In this document: one piece after another, positions 42,120 to 54,250 of the stretch
Layout: the number at the start of each line of letters is the position of its first letter
How positions within the stretch are numbered: position 1 is the stretch's first letter
DNA from: Incurvaria masculella
Lineage: Eukaryota > Arthropoda > Insecta > Lepidoptera > Incurvariidae
Assembly: GCA_946894095.1 (NCBI GenBank)
Contig: OX335642.1
Span: 2,553,021 to 2,617,020 of the forward strand
Length of the DNA: 64,000 nucleotides
Reading direction: 5' to 3'
Translations under genes and position numbers: made by a program
The notes under the pieces: model-generated
The model's database searches: none
Seen by the model: only the letters and a program-made list of their open reading frames with translations
What the model was told of the DNA's origin: nothing

Positions 42120-42628
42120 GAAGGCGACCCCATCTATATAGTAGATAACTTCTTAAAAAATTGAAGCAACAAATTATAATTTTATTGGCGGACACACACA
42201 CACGTGGTAACCGCACGAAAAAATACAAACTCACCTCTATCGAAAAGTCCGCCAACGCCTCACCCCTTCGGCAAGCGCTCTCAATAAGCAATCTCGGCGG
42301 GTATCGACCCCTCCCCAACCCCGTCCCCACCCCCGCTCCGATGAGCCCGTATGCATAATTCCGGAAAATTATCTGCGGGAAAACTCAACGGGAAATTAGC
42401 CACGAAGCCGGCCGTGCACTCGCTAATTCGCGCGCGGCGAACTCGGGGAATTCGTTAACGGTCCGGGGAGCGCGGGGTTATCGCGTTTATTTCTTGATAT
42501 TTGCACGCGGCTATGACGCCGCGCGAAAAGCGAGATGGGATGAAACTGCGCACAGAATTGGGACCATGTTGGCGGAGGTATTTGGCTCCGCTCGGGTCCA
42601 TGTCGTTTTGGACCGGTGTCAGGTTTTT
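42120..42628. other. CpG-rich unique-looking segment
   Basis: 42230-42560 is the most sustained GC/CpG-rich stretch of the window (CGGCGGGTATCGACCCC, TTCGCGCGCGGCGAACTCGG, GACGCCGCGCG). No repeat of the window lies in it. The 65-81 aa frames on both strands have no domains. Candidate host regulatory or 5' exon DNA, unproven. Confidence 0.4.
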
Positions 42629-43029
42629 TTTTTAATGCGACCTGACATGGATAGCTAATACCACACAACTACCGTTATGATATTAGCCCATTACACCACA
42701 TTCCCGAAGGAATTTGATGCCATGCCAGGACCTTCCCTTTATGAGCACGCTACATTGAACTGTATGGAAAACACGGACAATGTTTCTGCTTCGACCATAT
42801 TTTCATCCAATGCGATGGTACCAACCCGGGGCGGGCTTAAGCCCTACCACCTAGTAGGGGAAGGGGACCTACAGTTTTACATGGATTCCGAACCATGGAG
42901 CAGCTCGCATTCGTGACGAAATGCACTTATCGAACTCGGAAAGAGAAAGACAGCGGTGCATGTCGGTATTGAACCCAGGACCTCTAGTACTCTAGGCCAG
43001 TCCCCGCGCCACTAGGCTACGAGCCGCTC
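42629..43029 (-). repeat. SINE, tRNA-headed, full length
   Basis: Best full copy of the tRNA-headed type. The head at the high end has an A-box complement CGCGCCACTAGGCTA (43005-43019) and a B-box complement GGTATTGAACC (42965-42975), the right spacing for a tRNA-type Pol III promoter. The linker (GTGACGAAATGCACTTATC) and standard body follow. The tail complement ATGCGACCTGACATGG is preceded by a T run (A run on the minus strand). Confidence 0.85.
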
Positions 43030-43884
43030 AGGTACCCGACTCCGCTCTGGTCCATTACAATCGGTTAACAATTGGCGGAGAAATAGAGTCACATACACAC
43101 AAAAAAACAGACGAATTGAGGACCTGGTTTTTTTTAGTCGGTTAAAAAGTGGGTAGCGGTCGCCACTCTTTTCCTCTCTTTCTGGATGTATTGGACTGTT
43201 TGATGGGTGCCGAAACAAAAACAAAATATGGAGTTTGAATGCAAGAGCATAGTGAAGCGGGGTGATGGGCACTTCTAGCCGTATTCCTAATTCTGTTGAC
43301 ATGCAGCATATTGAACCTTTTTGGCTTATTTTACTTTGGCACACTCGTAGATGACTCGGCGTTTCGGCGTGGCCATGGAAAGATTTTCATCTATTTTCAA
43401 AATTGCTCCAAGAGGAGTTATTTATGATGGGACAGCTTTTTGTTTGAATTCATCCATAGATGGGGAATTCCCGCCTTGAAATACTTGCACCAGAATCCAT
43501 GGGTATCGGATTGATAGGGTTTAATTAACGCCCAACTTTTTATTTTTACTAAACATTAAATCATATCTTCTCACAAAAGTGCATATTTTTCTAAGTCATT
43601 CACAATCCAAGCAGCACTTTCAGGATATGGGGACGCTCACATTATTTCAGCCAGTGTAGCTTCAGTCTTTAGATCTAGATATAATCCTACACAACAACAT
43701 ATTTACATGCAGACAAAATTAAGGTTTATCGCTAATATAATTATTTTTTATGAAAACTTATTACAAAATTAATATGTATGTACCGAATAAATAATTATCT
43801 ATGTATACTAATTTATACTGAAACCCTCAACCCTAACTGACAGCATATATCCCCATTGAACAGCTCAAATACCCAGAGGTCGGC
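43030..43884. other. Spacer with an AAGTCGGTT-repeat fragment
   Basis: 43085-43146 (CACATACACACAAAAAAACA, GACGAATTGAGGACC, TTAGTCGGTTAAAAAG) is the 3' end of the repeat at 31330/54340. The 110-aa minus frame (43012-43344) is unrecognised. Confidence 0.4.
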
Positions 43885-44010
43885 TGGAAGAAACGCAGAA
43901 AGGGATAAGCCCGTCTTTGCGCCCATATTTGCATATTATGTTCTTATTGCACTGTAGTTTTTGTTGTAAATTATGATTTTATGGCGTAACAAAGAATTTT
44001 CAATAAAACA
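43885..44010 (+). repeat. Non-LTR 3' UTR fragment
   Basis: GGTCGGCTGGAAGAAACGC, AGGGATAAGCCCGTCTTTGC, then TTTTCAATAAAACAAACTG. Same 3' end type as 25283 and 44990. Confidence 0.55.
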
Positions 44011-44030
44011 AACTGTTACGAACACAGAGA

Positions 44031-44324
44031 TCGGACTCGCACACGAAGGGTTCCGTACCATCGTCAAAGGATTAATACAAAAAAAACACGTTTTTTGTAT
44101 GAGGCCCCCTTTAATTTTATTTTTTAATTTTAATTTTTAAGCGGCAAAATAAATACACACTCTGTGAAATTTTCAGCTGTCTATCTGTTATGGTTACTGA
44201 GATACAGCCCTGTGACAGACGAACGGACGGATGGACGGACGGACGGACGGACGGACAGCGGACGGACAGCGGAGGCTTAGTAATAGGGTTCCGTTGGCAC
44301 CCTTTGGGTACGGAACCCTAAAAA
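44031..44324 (-). repeat. R300 repeat, copy 7
   Basis: ATCGGACTCGCACACGAAGG at the low end, CGGA tract near 44225-44260 with an extra ACAGCGGACGGACAGCGG duplication, TTTGGGTACGGAACCCTAAA at the high end. Confidence 0.85.
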
Positions 44325-44989
44325 GTCCTGGGTACTATCCGAAGATAAAACGGTCGGTTTTCTCCTGATTTCTCTGATATTAATTGAATGAATAAATTCT
44401 AAAGAATTCTTAAGGAAGAAATGCAATGACAGATAAAAAAAACAGCAAAACATCAATATGGCGGCACAAAGGCGGACTTATACGACGAATGATTTCTTCC
44501 AGTCAAGCCTTCGGGTGATGAGGAGTGATCATTTAAATTGAATGAACCCGACTTCGTGAGTACAAGTGGCTTCTCACAGGACACAACAATTAGGGGAACG
44601 AAGAAATGGAACGGTTTCATAAACAACTGGTATTCAAAAATAATATTCTGTGCAGTACGTTTGTGGCTAAGGGCTACGTAGCCGGAGGCTACATTCGCGT
44701 CAACTTCTCTCGAGTTCATTTCGTGTGAAGACTAGCAAGAAGTTTAATGATTCCTTTTCTATTTAGAGATTACTAGTAATGGATCCAATAACATTTTTAT
44801 GTCGGGTACAACTAATATGTTAGTATATTGTATTATATTTATTTTTAATTCAAAGTATGTTTGTATTGTTATGTAAATTATGGTTTATGTATGTACAAAC
44901 TGTATGTATATATTTTTAATTTATTTTATTTGATTTATTCTTTTTTCCTTTCAAATTGCTATTGTCTACCTACAGATACTTTTGATTGT
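44325..44989. other. Spacer
   Basis: An 88-aa minus frame (44453-44719) has no known domain. Nothing else recognised. Confidence 0.4.
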
Positions 44990-45124
44990 CTCCCCTCATC
45001 ACCCCAAAGGTTGACTGGGAGAAATCACTCTTAGTTACAAGTCCGCCTTTGTGTAATTTTTTTGTTGTTTAGAATTGTTCAATAAAGAACTTATTCATTC
45101 ATGCATTCATTCATTCATTCATTC
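44990..45124 (+). repeat. Non-LTR 3' UTR with (CATT)n tail
   Basis: GGTTGACTGGGAGAAATCAC, AAGTCCGCCTTTGTGTAA, TTCAATAAAGAACTTATTCA, then (CATT)n up to 45124. A complete-looking 3' end; coding part not present nearby. Confidence 0.6.
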
Positions 45125-46649
45125 CACTATTCCGAGGATTAGCAGTGAAATAATAAGAGTAAGGTTGTTGTGTGTGAATCCACCACACCGGTCGTATTGA
45201 TGCGAGTGATCGTGGCGAAATTAAAACAAGGAAAAAACGTAGCTTGTACGCAACCGCGGGGCCACCATGTACAATAAATGTACGGCATTTTTGGTTGCAC
45301 ATGCCACTTCCAAGCCTGCTGGGTTCCGTGGCCACGCGTCGCTCCGACGCTCGGCAGGTGAGCACACAATGAATGCCGACCCCTCCTACAGTGCCGGGCC
45401 ACTGAATTGGGCACGCCGACTTTACTGTGGAAAGGATATAACTATTGAAAATGTAAATATATGCATACGATCAGGTCAATTTATTTTATTTGTTTAATAT
45501 GGACAATCCAACAGACATGTAAAGTTTAATCATGACAATTAATTGCCGCAAAAGATATAAATACGCGTCCCGCACAGAAAGTCACAAGTTCAAAATATAA
45601 GGGTTGAGGCGAATATATAAAATATTATGTTATTTTTTAGGCCAAAATTGGAGTTCAGCAATACAGCTCTAGTAATTTTACAATTACAGGTTAATAATTT
45701 AATAAGAATGCAATAAAATTAGTAACTATACCAACATTTATGAGTTATGAAAAAAAAACACGTTTCATATAAATGTAGTTATATTATATTATATTATTTG
45801 AAATATTTGAAATTTGAAATTGGTTGCTGTACACATATGTTGTTACAAGCTCTACAAATACGGGTTTATTCGTTTATTTTCTCTATTAGGTATACACTCA
45901 CTCCTGAGTTCGTAATTTTTTGATTTTCTTTAATTATCACGGACTTATAGTGTTACATTATCAATTGATAAATAAACGTTAATTTTAACAAGAAACTAAA
46001 TTTCAACTACGTGTTAAAATATGCATAAATGTAAAATCTGCCACACAACTAATAAGTTAATTTAACTATGTAAAATATTAAAGGAAAGGTACTCAGTGCT
46101 ACACATTATGTACCGCATACATATGTACTTATGTATGGAAGTCTTGAATCATCCACAATTGCATCAATATTAAAATACAAACACATAGCTCCTACTAAGC
46201 CGGACGGTCAGTGTACGACGCCACCTGTTTCCATCAATGGTCGTAGCTTGTTCCGTTCGACCCCCGCCGGCACACACACGGCCTCGTGCACACACACATC
46301 GACACAGCAGACGTGTGCACGTATACGTCATCGCGTACAGCAAGCAAATGGGATAAGCCTGTTGACAAATCCAGCGCAGGTGGAAATAAAAATATTAAAA
46401 TATATCGTCGCAAAATACGTTTTTAGAATTACTAATTTTGTATGAATTCTCAATTTAATATTCTTACAATTCAACCAAACGATCTAACAAAAAATAGGAG
46501 GTTACACAAAATATAATGCGTCATAAAAATAACCTTTCAAGATTCATTATAAAATTGATTATGAACAGAATTCCAATAAGTTGACCCAGATTTTTTCTTC
46601 AATTAGTTTTATGTACCTCCAGCTATGGATAGCTAAAAAATAAACATAT
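45125..46649. other. Anonymous stretch
   Basis: Frames of 76-104 aa (45111-45497, 46131-46445) overlap on both strands and have no domains. AT-rich after 45500, with a (TATAT)n-like run near 45780. No RNA gene. Confidence 0.4.
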
Positions 46650-46835
46650 AAGGACTAGGTCTCATGCCAGGAACTACTTTATTTTGCACGGTTACATTGA
46701 AATAGGTGGAAACTACGGATAATTTTCATTGCCTTTCGATCATCATTAATTCAATGCTATGGTAGGTGGTAAGTACCAACCGGCGCCATATTAACCCTGT
46801 CACCTAGTAAGTTAGCAAGGAGACAAACAGTTTTG
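46650..46835 (-). repeat. SINE body fragment, diverged
   Basis: AAGGACTAGGTCTCATGCC, GGTTACATTGAAATAGGTGG, GGATAATTTTCATTGCC, CACCTAGTAAGTTAGCAAGG. Both ends missing. Confidence 0.65.
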
Positions 46836-47896
46836 CGAGAAATACGCAGAAATGCAGTGCGGCCGATTATATAATTTTTACGTGCCGTAACCCACGCGGC
46901 ACAATTATTTATTACAACAATTATTGCAATGTTTTTAATCGTTCAGAAATAATTGAAACACATTAAAGTCCTAACAGTCAATCATTATAAATATACGTAC
47001 TAACTATGTTAAACTTTATAAACCCCGTTACAAAGTTGTCCAACCGAGCGCGGCACTTTTTTACCCACCGTACATCCTCACACACAACCTGTTTTAGTGA
47101 GCCAATGAGTCAATGTCATACATCTGTATAAGCAAGAGTTGCGTTAGTAAAAGTATAACATCTTTTGGTGCGTGTACTTTGTAGTTGTATGTACATAGTT
47201 AGATGTAGGGTTGGGTGCTTGCTCTTTGGATCGAGTACTCTAATGCATTACACAGACAGCCAATAAACATGTTGTCGTATAGGTGCTAGATTTAAGATAT
47301 TTAGGCTCAATTCTTCTTTAAAAACTGTGAAGTTGCTTTGTGTTTTTCTTTATACAAATGCAGTTCCTGTGCAACTTACGCTTATTGAGACTAGGATGCT
47401 TATAATATGTATATCTAACGACTATCTTACTGGGTACCCTGGTATTACGCGAATATTGTTTTAAAATATTAATTTTATTGGTAATCTGATGAACTGAACC
47501 TACAGTTAAGTAAGGTTAAGTATGGTCTTGTCTTAAGTAATTACTTTAGATCAGATCAGGTAGGGTTAAGTTAGATTAAGTAAGAAATGCGTTGATCTAA
47601 CAATATCTATCAATGAACTTATTTAAAAACCATTCCGATATTTAATTTATATAGTTAATATTTAAAAATAATTCACAATTGAAAAAGCTTTTAAACTAAA
47701 CATGGAAAAGTAGTCTACAAATTGTAATGAAATAATTAAGTCTAATATCATTTCGGCTGCTACGTCATTCGTGTAATTTTGTTTCCTACATAAGGTGTGC
47801 ATATACTTTTGATTTCATCCATTTTCAAATACGGTTCGATTACCACGTACAAAGAATAACCCGGAAATTGTGTCATCCGGCTCTTTTTTTTATTTT
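46836..47896. other. Anonymous AT-rich stretch
   Basis: Nothing but GGTTAAGT-type short imperfect repeats at 47500-47585. Confidence 0.45.
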
Positions 47897-48277
47897 GACT
47901 TGCCTTTCATGACATAGGTCTGAGTTAAAATCTCCGCCTCGTTCCCGCACCACTTTATTACTCACTCTGAGTTGGATAGTGCATTTCTTCACGAATGCGA
48001 GCTGTTCCATGGTTCGGAATCCTTCTAAAATTGAAGGTTCTCTTCCCCTACTAAATTATAGGGTTAAGCCGCTCTCCTTGGCACCATTGCATTGGATGAA
48101 CAGATGGTTGAGTTGGAAATAAAAAATAATCCGTATTTACCATCCAGTTCAATGTTGCCGTGCTCATAAAGCAAAGATCATGGCATGACACCTAATTCCT
48201 TCGGAAAAGCGATGTTTTGGGCTAATATCATGACCGTGGGCGTAATATTAGCCATCCATGTTCATTTACATAAAAAC
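47897..48277 (+). repeat. SINE, tRNA-headed, near full length
   Basis: Head fragment with degraded B box GAGTTAAAATCTCCGCC, linker CACCACTTTATTACTCA, body through TTCCATGGTTCGGAATCC, tail CATCCATGTTCATTTACATA. Old copy. Confidence 0.72.
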
Positions 48278-49251
48278 AACGTTTAACGAATTAGCGCAAG
48301 AAATGGCATCCAGGTGTAATAAGTCTTTCCACCTCCCCGGTGTCCGGCTAATACTGCCCGGCAGTGTAGTCTCAAGAGCCGCCTGAATGAGTGCGACCGT
48401 GGGATGCTCCCACCCTGTCCTCTGGCCTGGAACAGTTCGGTGTAACAGTATACGTGCGTATCTTTGTAATATATATACCAACCTGAGGTGACGAATCGGT
48501 GATATCACGTGTGCTTTGATGACTTTTTATGTAAGACTTGGCGAAAACTGGCGCTGACTGGTCTGATGATATTGATATTTTGACATATTCGCAGGTAGGA
48601 TGTCATTTTGGGAATCTTGGCAAACGCTAAAAAATTACGAAACGTTTGTTAGCAGTGTTTTCGCAATAATATAAGATAATAAAGAAACAGTCAAGGTGTG
48701 AGAAATCCTAAAATGTTCATTTGTTTTTATGTTCATGACATTTAAAATATTTTTAATGTATTTATTTTCTCGACGATGAACGGTTTTGTTTGTAAAGATA
48801 TTCTTATGATGAGAATGAAGAAATAATAAATATCTAACAGGTACAATATACGTAGGTGATCAAAGGAACAATTGCATTTATATTAACGTTTCAGATACTT
48901 AATGACACAGAACTAGCGAGCGTTTCAATTCCAAACATTATTTCTCCTTCAATTTGCCATTGAGCTGTCGCATGATGGTTTTTCCCTCAGTGCTTTCCCA
49001 GAGAACCATGGGATCATGTCAGGTGAAAGAGCACCATTAAAGATTGACATGCCAAACGCGGTACCATCTCCGGCCGGGTACTTTGGGTCGAATCTACGTG
49101 GTAATTATCCATTGAAGACCTCTTCTGTCGGTTCTCATTGGTGACCACTAAACAATTATACAGGAAGTGTACGAATGGCCACTGTGTCCGCACTGACCCT
49201 CGACAGACTTGTGCGGCAGAGCTATTCTGTTTGCCAGTCGTTTAGTAAGTA
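48278..49251. other. Spacer with one coding-like frame
   Basis: The minus-strand frame 48266-48508 reads PGQRTGWEHPTVALIQAALE and SISRTPGRWKDLLHLD, compositionally protein-like and outside the SINE. I recognise no family and no splice context. Confidence 0.25.
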
Positions 49252-49660
49252 CTAGCTGTGCTCGCGGCTCCGCTCGCGTGAATGTCCGATATTATGCAGT
49301 CTACTCGCCGCGCACGTTAGGTTGATGATTGTGAGAATTAGAATCGGCCGCCGAGACGCCTCCCCGCAACGCGTCAATTCGGTGGTCAAAAAAGGTAATA
49401 TACGTTTTCGCTCACCACTCCCTCATTTTTCAACATATCGTGATGATATTGGGCAATAACCTCGTCGGGATGTGCTCGATTCTATTGGTGACCGCATCTA
49501 AATAGAATTAGACGTTTCATCGTGAAAAGCGGCCAAACATTGTTGAAGACAGACAGACAGACAGACAGACAAACGCATCCGATAAATTGTTTGTTGTCAT
49601 AAGTTTCATTGTAAAATTTCAAAATTACAGACACGCTACCCCTCTAGTGTTTTATAATTA
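49252..49660 (-). mobile_element. Helitron-like element, 3' end at 49252
   Basis: The complement ends GCGAGCGGAGCCGCGAGC, ACAGCTAG followed by T, that is a GC hairpin just inside a CTRR terminus. A (GACA)n run lies at 49548-49570. The 5' end is not clear. Confidence 0.55.
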
Positions 49661-49719
49661 GTGGAGATGGAGATACATTTGTGTGTAATTCATTCAGTTC
49701 CATACGGGCGTAAGTGAAA

Positions 49720-50367
49720 CGAGTCGTATTCACTACGTATAATATTCACAACGTATAATAGTATTTTTTTCCAAAAAATGAAAACCATGCATATCGTATA
49801 ATATTCACAACGTATAATGTTATACGTTGTGCATGAATAAAGTTTAGAAATAAAATCAACTCTTTGCATCATGCAGAACGTATAATAGTCACAACGTATA
49901 ATATTCCTAACATGAATTCACAAAAAAAGAAAACCATGCAGAACGTATAATATGCCAAGAAGCACTGCATAAAGCGCCCTAATAACGATACATTTAATGC
50001 TGAAATTGCTATGAATCGATATGTGCTACAATTTCGAAAGGCCACCATACGCTAATTGAGAAGGTCGAAACGTCACGTGCGAGTATACGCTTTAAAAGTA
50101 TATACATAAGGGCGCTTATCGTATGAAAAGTTTTTGGATTATATGATATGCATGGTTTTCTTTTTTTGTTAAATAAAGATTATAATATTATACGTTGTGA
50201 CTATTATACGTTATGCATGGAGAAATAAGTAATTTTATTTTTTAAACTTCTTCATGCACTACGTATAAAATTATACGATCTGCCGATTATACGTTGTGCA
50301 TGGTTTTAAAATTTTGTTAAAATATGACATTATACGATCTGCATATTAGACGTTCTGCCGTTCCCCC
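49720..50367. mobile_element. AACGTATAAT foldback element FB-E, long copy
   Basis: About fifteen copies of AACGTATAAT, its complement ATTATACGTT, or one-base variants are spread over 650 bp. One end is CGAGTCGTATTCACTACG (49720). The other is the complement of GGGGGAACGGCAGAACG (50367). Nested arms (CACAAAAAAAGAAAACCATG near 49919 and its inverted form near 50155) make a large imperfect hairpin. No coding. Confidence 0.72.
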
Positions 50368-50380
50368 CTCCCCTGCTCGT

Positions 50381-50537
50381 TGATACCAACCGTCATGAAT
50401 TAGCCCAACTCACCACATTACCGAAGAAATTAGCTGCCACGCCAGGACCTTACTTGAGTACTGACTACATCGAACTGTTTGGAAAACACCCATAATTTTG
50501 CATTGCCGCTTCGACCATCTTTTCGTCCAAAGCGATT
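50381..50537 (-). repeat. SINE body fragment
   Basis: TGATACCAACCGTCATGAAT, CATTACCGAAGAAATTAGC, TGCCACGCCAGGACC, CATTGCCGCTTCGACCATC. Lies 14 bp from the end of the FB-E element. Confidence 0.65.
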
Positions 50538-52150
50538 ACTGCTCTGTAAATTTCTTTCGTCACGCATTCGCTCCAAGCCCAGACCATCTTAATATACCCA
50601 TTCCTTCTCTTTTTGTGTTGTCAATTCTACAATAGCACAGCTGTAAACTTACAGAAAACTTCTCTCATGGAGCGCAATTGCCCCTTTTGTCACACCCATG
50701 TCTCTCTTCCATACACATAAGCGTAGTTATGATTAGCCATCCTAGCTTTACGCTGTTCATACGCCACTTTTATTAGATTTAATTATTCATACGATCGACA
50801 AACGGAATAAACAAAATTTTTTTTCTTAAATAATAAACATCGATAAATATATGAATGTACATTCCACCATGGCAATACAGCATGCACACATTTTCGCTTC
50901 GACAATAGTATACTTACTATGAACACAAAATTAACAAAACACGATAATATGTTAGAGTACGTTAACAATATGAGTAAATGATAACCGTTGAAATGGTTGA
51001 ATTAGTTATTTTTAAAAATAAGTTTTTATTTCAATTTAACTGTTTTCTAGAATGATAGAGAATACAACTGATATTTTAAAATATTGTATAAGATTTAACC
51101 TTTTATTTTCAGTTCTGAATTTGTCCATTTTGGATAGCATTCTTTATGCTTTATCAAAGCCTCTGTATACGTTTTTTAGCCGTTCCATATTTTTTTTTAC
51201 AAAATAAAATAAATAAATAATAAGAGCTAGGGTGAATGATATTCGAAGCATATGATAATCTATAAAAATGAAGATATCACCAGCGACTTAAAAGAACACT
51301 AGCGCACAGAATCGCCCTGCTTGACCATTTGTCCTTGTTATAATATAGAAAACGTCTAATGAGCTAAAGAAGCAATGTTTATTGGACCGAAGCCTTCTGA
51401 ACTAAAGAGGTTCACTTTGAAAGCTTACACCCCTTTAATGGCTGAGTAAATAATGACATAACTTACTGACAGCTCTTCATTAAATAAACCTACGCTGTTT
51501 GATTGAATGATATCTGTTGTTATCATACAATTCTAGAACAAAACAATCTTTATTTGGTTTCAATTTTAGTTTTTTTAATTTATTGGCAAATAGATTGTAT
51601 ATGTTAATGAAATCATTAATTTTTCACAGGATGGAGTGGTTAATAATGGTACCTGGATACTAGAAAATATTTCAATGCCATTATTTTAATAGGCATTTGT
51701 AATTAAAGTACTGAGGGCCTAGTCCGAGTTTTGCGTTACCGCAATACCATTCCGAAGTCTTCGAATGTTCAAAGGGCGACAACACATTCGAAGGGCGCCA
51801 CGTTTCGTGGAAACAATGAGAAATGCAATGATGGAGTCCTAGTTTGCTTAGGGGCTTTAGTGTATACCGACACTGCATATACATTCGTAATCCTAGTTCG
51901 TTTTGGACGGGTCGAAAAAAAATAACTGGATAATATAACCGCTTACGTCAATTGCTATTTGCATAGTGAGACGATTGCTAAAAATGTATTTTGGAAGATA
52001 TTTAAATTAACATTTATAAGCCAGGGATTTAGAAGGAATGATATGGCATTTTCAAATACTGGTTCTGTAAAATCGTTTCTGCTAAGATGCACGCGTGCGG
52101 GCTACTGGCGTCAGATCGCCTCGAAGATTTAAAGATCTAACACCATTTTT
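50538..52150. other. Anonymous stretch
   Basis: Nothing recognised. 51720-51920 has GC-balanced sequence with overlapping 64-67 aa frames on both strands and no domains. Confidence 0.4.
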
Positions 52151-52433
52151 AGGGTTCCGTACCCAAAAGGTGCCAACGGAACCCTATTACTAAGCCTCCG
52201 CTGTCCGTCCGTCCGTCTGTCACAGGGCTAGATAGACAGGGCTAGAGGTAGATAGGTGATTTTTTTTACAGAGTGTGTATTTCTATTGCCGGTACATCAA
52301 CAAATCGTGAAAATGAAAATTATATTGAAATTAATGGAGGGCCCCCGTACAAAAAAAAAGGTTTTAACTGCGTTAAATCTTGTGCGATAGTACGGAACCC
52401 TTCGTGTGCGAGTCCGACTCGCACTTGGTCGGC
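52151..52433 (+). repeat. R300 repeat, copy 8
   Basis: Short CCGT tract (three units). The usual CTGTATCTCATGAACCG segment is scrambled into a repeated AGGGCTAGA. The 3' palindrome GTGCGAGTCCGACTCGCAC is intact, but the T run is absent after CTTGGTCGG. Confidence 0.82.
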
Positions 52434-53145
52434 ACATCGGTGAAACGTTATTTACCCAAAATTTCCTATTTATATCGCTGCAATCAGCCCCCCGCCGCCG
52501 CCCCCCCCCCCCCCATTACAATTATATTATTATCTTTAAGCAAGTTCAGTCAAAACTCGGACTGGGTCTTCTGAGCAGTGAGCAGCATATAACAGTAACA
52601 AGTAACTAAGAAAAGGAGTGAATATTTCTCATTATTTTTACAAAGTATGCATACGTATTATAAGACGAGCTAAATGCAATTATTCACATCAATTAGTACG
52701 CACTATCATAACCACATATTAAAGGTTAATTCACCCATCGCTTGACTCGATAATGTATTAATATATGCTGTGGAAAAGGATAGTTGCTGGTCTTTAGTGT
52801 TTACCTCTTATGGCGTTTTGCGTGATGGTACGAAAGGTGATGAACTCCTAGAATAGACCTGGCTTGGGAACTTTAGTCTTTTGCATATTAATAAATGAAT
52901 CGCTATGGTAATTTTCCAATACTTTCATACTTCCTCGTAGAGGTTGTTGCAACGGCCAGTGCATTAATTTCGCAAGCATAATACTCATGTTTTTCCTAGA
53001 CAAAAACTCAATATTTTTTTTGTAAAGTGTTTAGTTACAGAGTTATTAATTACAAGGCTATATTGTTTTTCTCTCAAGTGCCTAGTTATCGAGATATTTA
53101 TTTTTGAAATGTATGTTTTCGTCTAGTATAATTTGATGCGACGTT
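52434..53145. other. Spacer with a C homopolymer
   Basis: A run of about 15 C lies at 52500-52514 after CCGCCGCC. Otherwise nothing recognised. Confidence 0.4.
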
Positions 53146-53237
53146 GAAGAAGATCTTGGCATAGAACCTGGATTCCACGTGGCGTGTCAGGCTAATGTCA
53201 TGATAGTAGGTTGATATTGTATTGTGTTGGGCTAATA
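53146..53237 (+). repeat. SINE tail fragment
   Basis: AGATCTTGGCATAGAACCTG, CACGTGGCGTGTCAGGC, TGTTGGGCTAATA. It abuts the head of the next SINE copy. Confidence 0.5.
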
Positions 53238-53238
53238 T

Positions 53239-53590
53239 TGTGCGACGCCTTGCGATTCAATAAGCTGGGTAAGCACCTCTGAGCGCGGTTGGGTTCTGGA
53301 TGGGTTACCATTTTCAACCTTTGAGGCTGGCCGCGGTTCGATTTTCACGTAAAACTGTAGGTCCCTTTCCTTACTTACTAGGTGGTAGAGTTAATCTCGC
53401 CCGGGCCGGTACCATCGCATTGAATGAACGATGGTCGAAGCGGCAATGAAAATTGTCCGTGTTTTCCATCCAGTTCAATGCAGCGGAGCAACATAAGGAA
53501 GGTTCTGGCATTGCACCTAGTTCCTATGTGGTGTGTCTATATCTGACGTCCCATTTGGTATTAGCCACCCGTGTCCAGTTACATAAAAAA
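53239..53590 (+). repeat. SINE with second 5S-type head
   Basis: Head from TGTGCGACGCCTTGCGATTC with GCACCTCTGAGCGCGGTTGG and CTGGATGGGTTACCA; full body; tail GTGTCCAGTTACATAAAAAA. The A run is directly followed by an R300 copy. Confidence 0.8.
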
Positions 53591-53872
53591 AACCGGGCAC
53601 GTGCGAGTCGGACTCGCACACGAAGGGTTCCGTACCATCGTACAAGATTTAAGATTAATAAAATCACGTTTTTTGTATCCCCATACTTTATATTTATATT
53701 TTTTTTATGTTACCTATTCGTTGTTATAGCGGCATAATAAATACAAATTCTGGGCTGCCTACCTATTACAGTTCACGAGATACAGGGCTGTGACAGACGG
53801 ACGGAAGGACGGACAGCGGAGGCTTAGTAATAGGGTTCCGTTGGCACCCTTTGGGTACGGAACCCTAAAAAA
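53591..53872 (-). repeat. R300 repeat, copy 9
   Basis: Low end AACCGGGCACGTGCGAGTC, the palindrome, GGTTCCGTACCATCG; high end TTTGGGTACGGAACCCTAAA. Joins the SINE A run, so insertion used or abutted the SINE tail. Confidence 0.85.
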
Positions 53873-54167
53873 AGATCTTTGGGAGCGTGATAACAGGATT
53901 CACGTACGAAAAACAAATTGAAAATAGGCGAGCCGTCGAACTTGGTCGAGAATGGATATCACGCCAACCGGGGCGCGTGACGCGCCACGCCGTGAACTTC
54001 TGAACTCGTTAGCGCGCCCGCCAGACCGTGAAATTTTCCAAAATGACTCACCCCTCGCACATAGACAGCGACCCACGCGGCAGGCTTGGTGCATTGGTGC
54101 GTGCAGATCTTGGAATAAATATGGTGTCATGCTAAGAAGACAGACCAAGAACACAGGAGAAGAGTCA
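53873..54167. other. CpG-rich spacer
   Basis: 53930-54080 is CpG-rich (GGGGCGCGTGACGCGCCACG); the opposing 77 and 84 aa frames have no known domains. Confidence 0.4.
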
Positions 54168-54240
54168 GTTGGGGTTTTATGTTAAGCGTGGCAAAACCTT
54201 AAGAGGTGCCCGAGGATGCCCACGGGCACGCGCTGCGCCA
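54168..54240 (+). repeat. Family X fragment
   Basis: TTTTATGTTAAGCGTGGC, CCTTAAGAGGTGCCCGAGGA and TGCCCACGGGCACGC match 62225-62305. Confidence 0.55.
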
Positions 54241-54250
54241 ATCAAGAGAA

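Noticed and set aside
50065..50085. Third hammerhead (GGTCGAAACGTC)
   Set aside because: GAAACGTC occurs, but there is no CTGATGA core or stem II upstream.
49720..50367. CRISPR-like array of AACGTATAAT repeats
   Set aside because: Repeats are only 10 bp, in both orientations and irregularly spaced, and the organism is an insect. A foldback transposon fits better.
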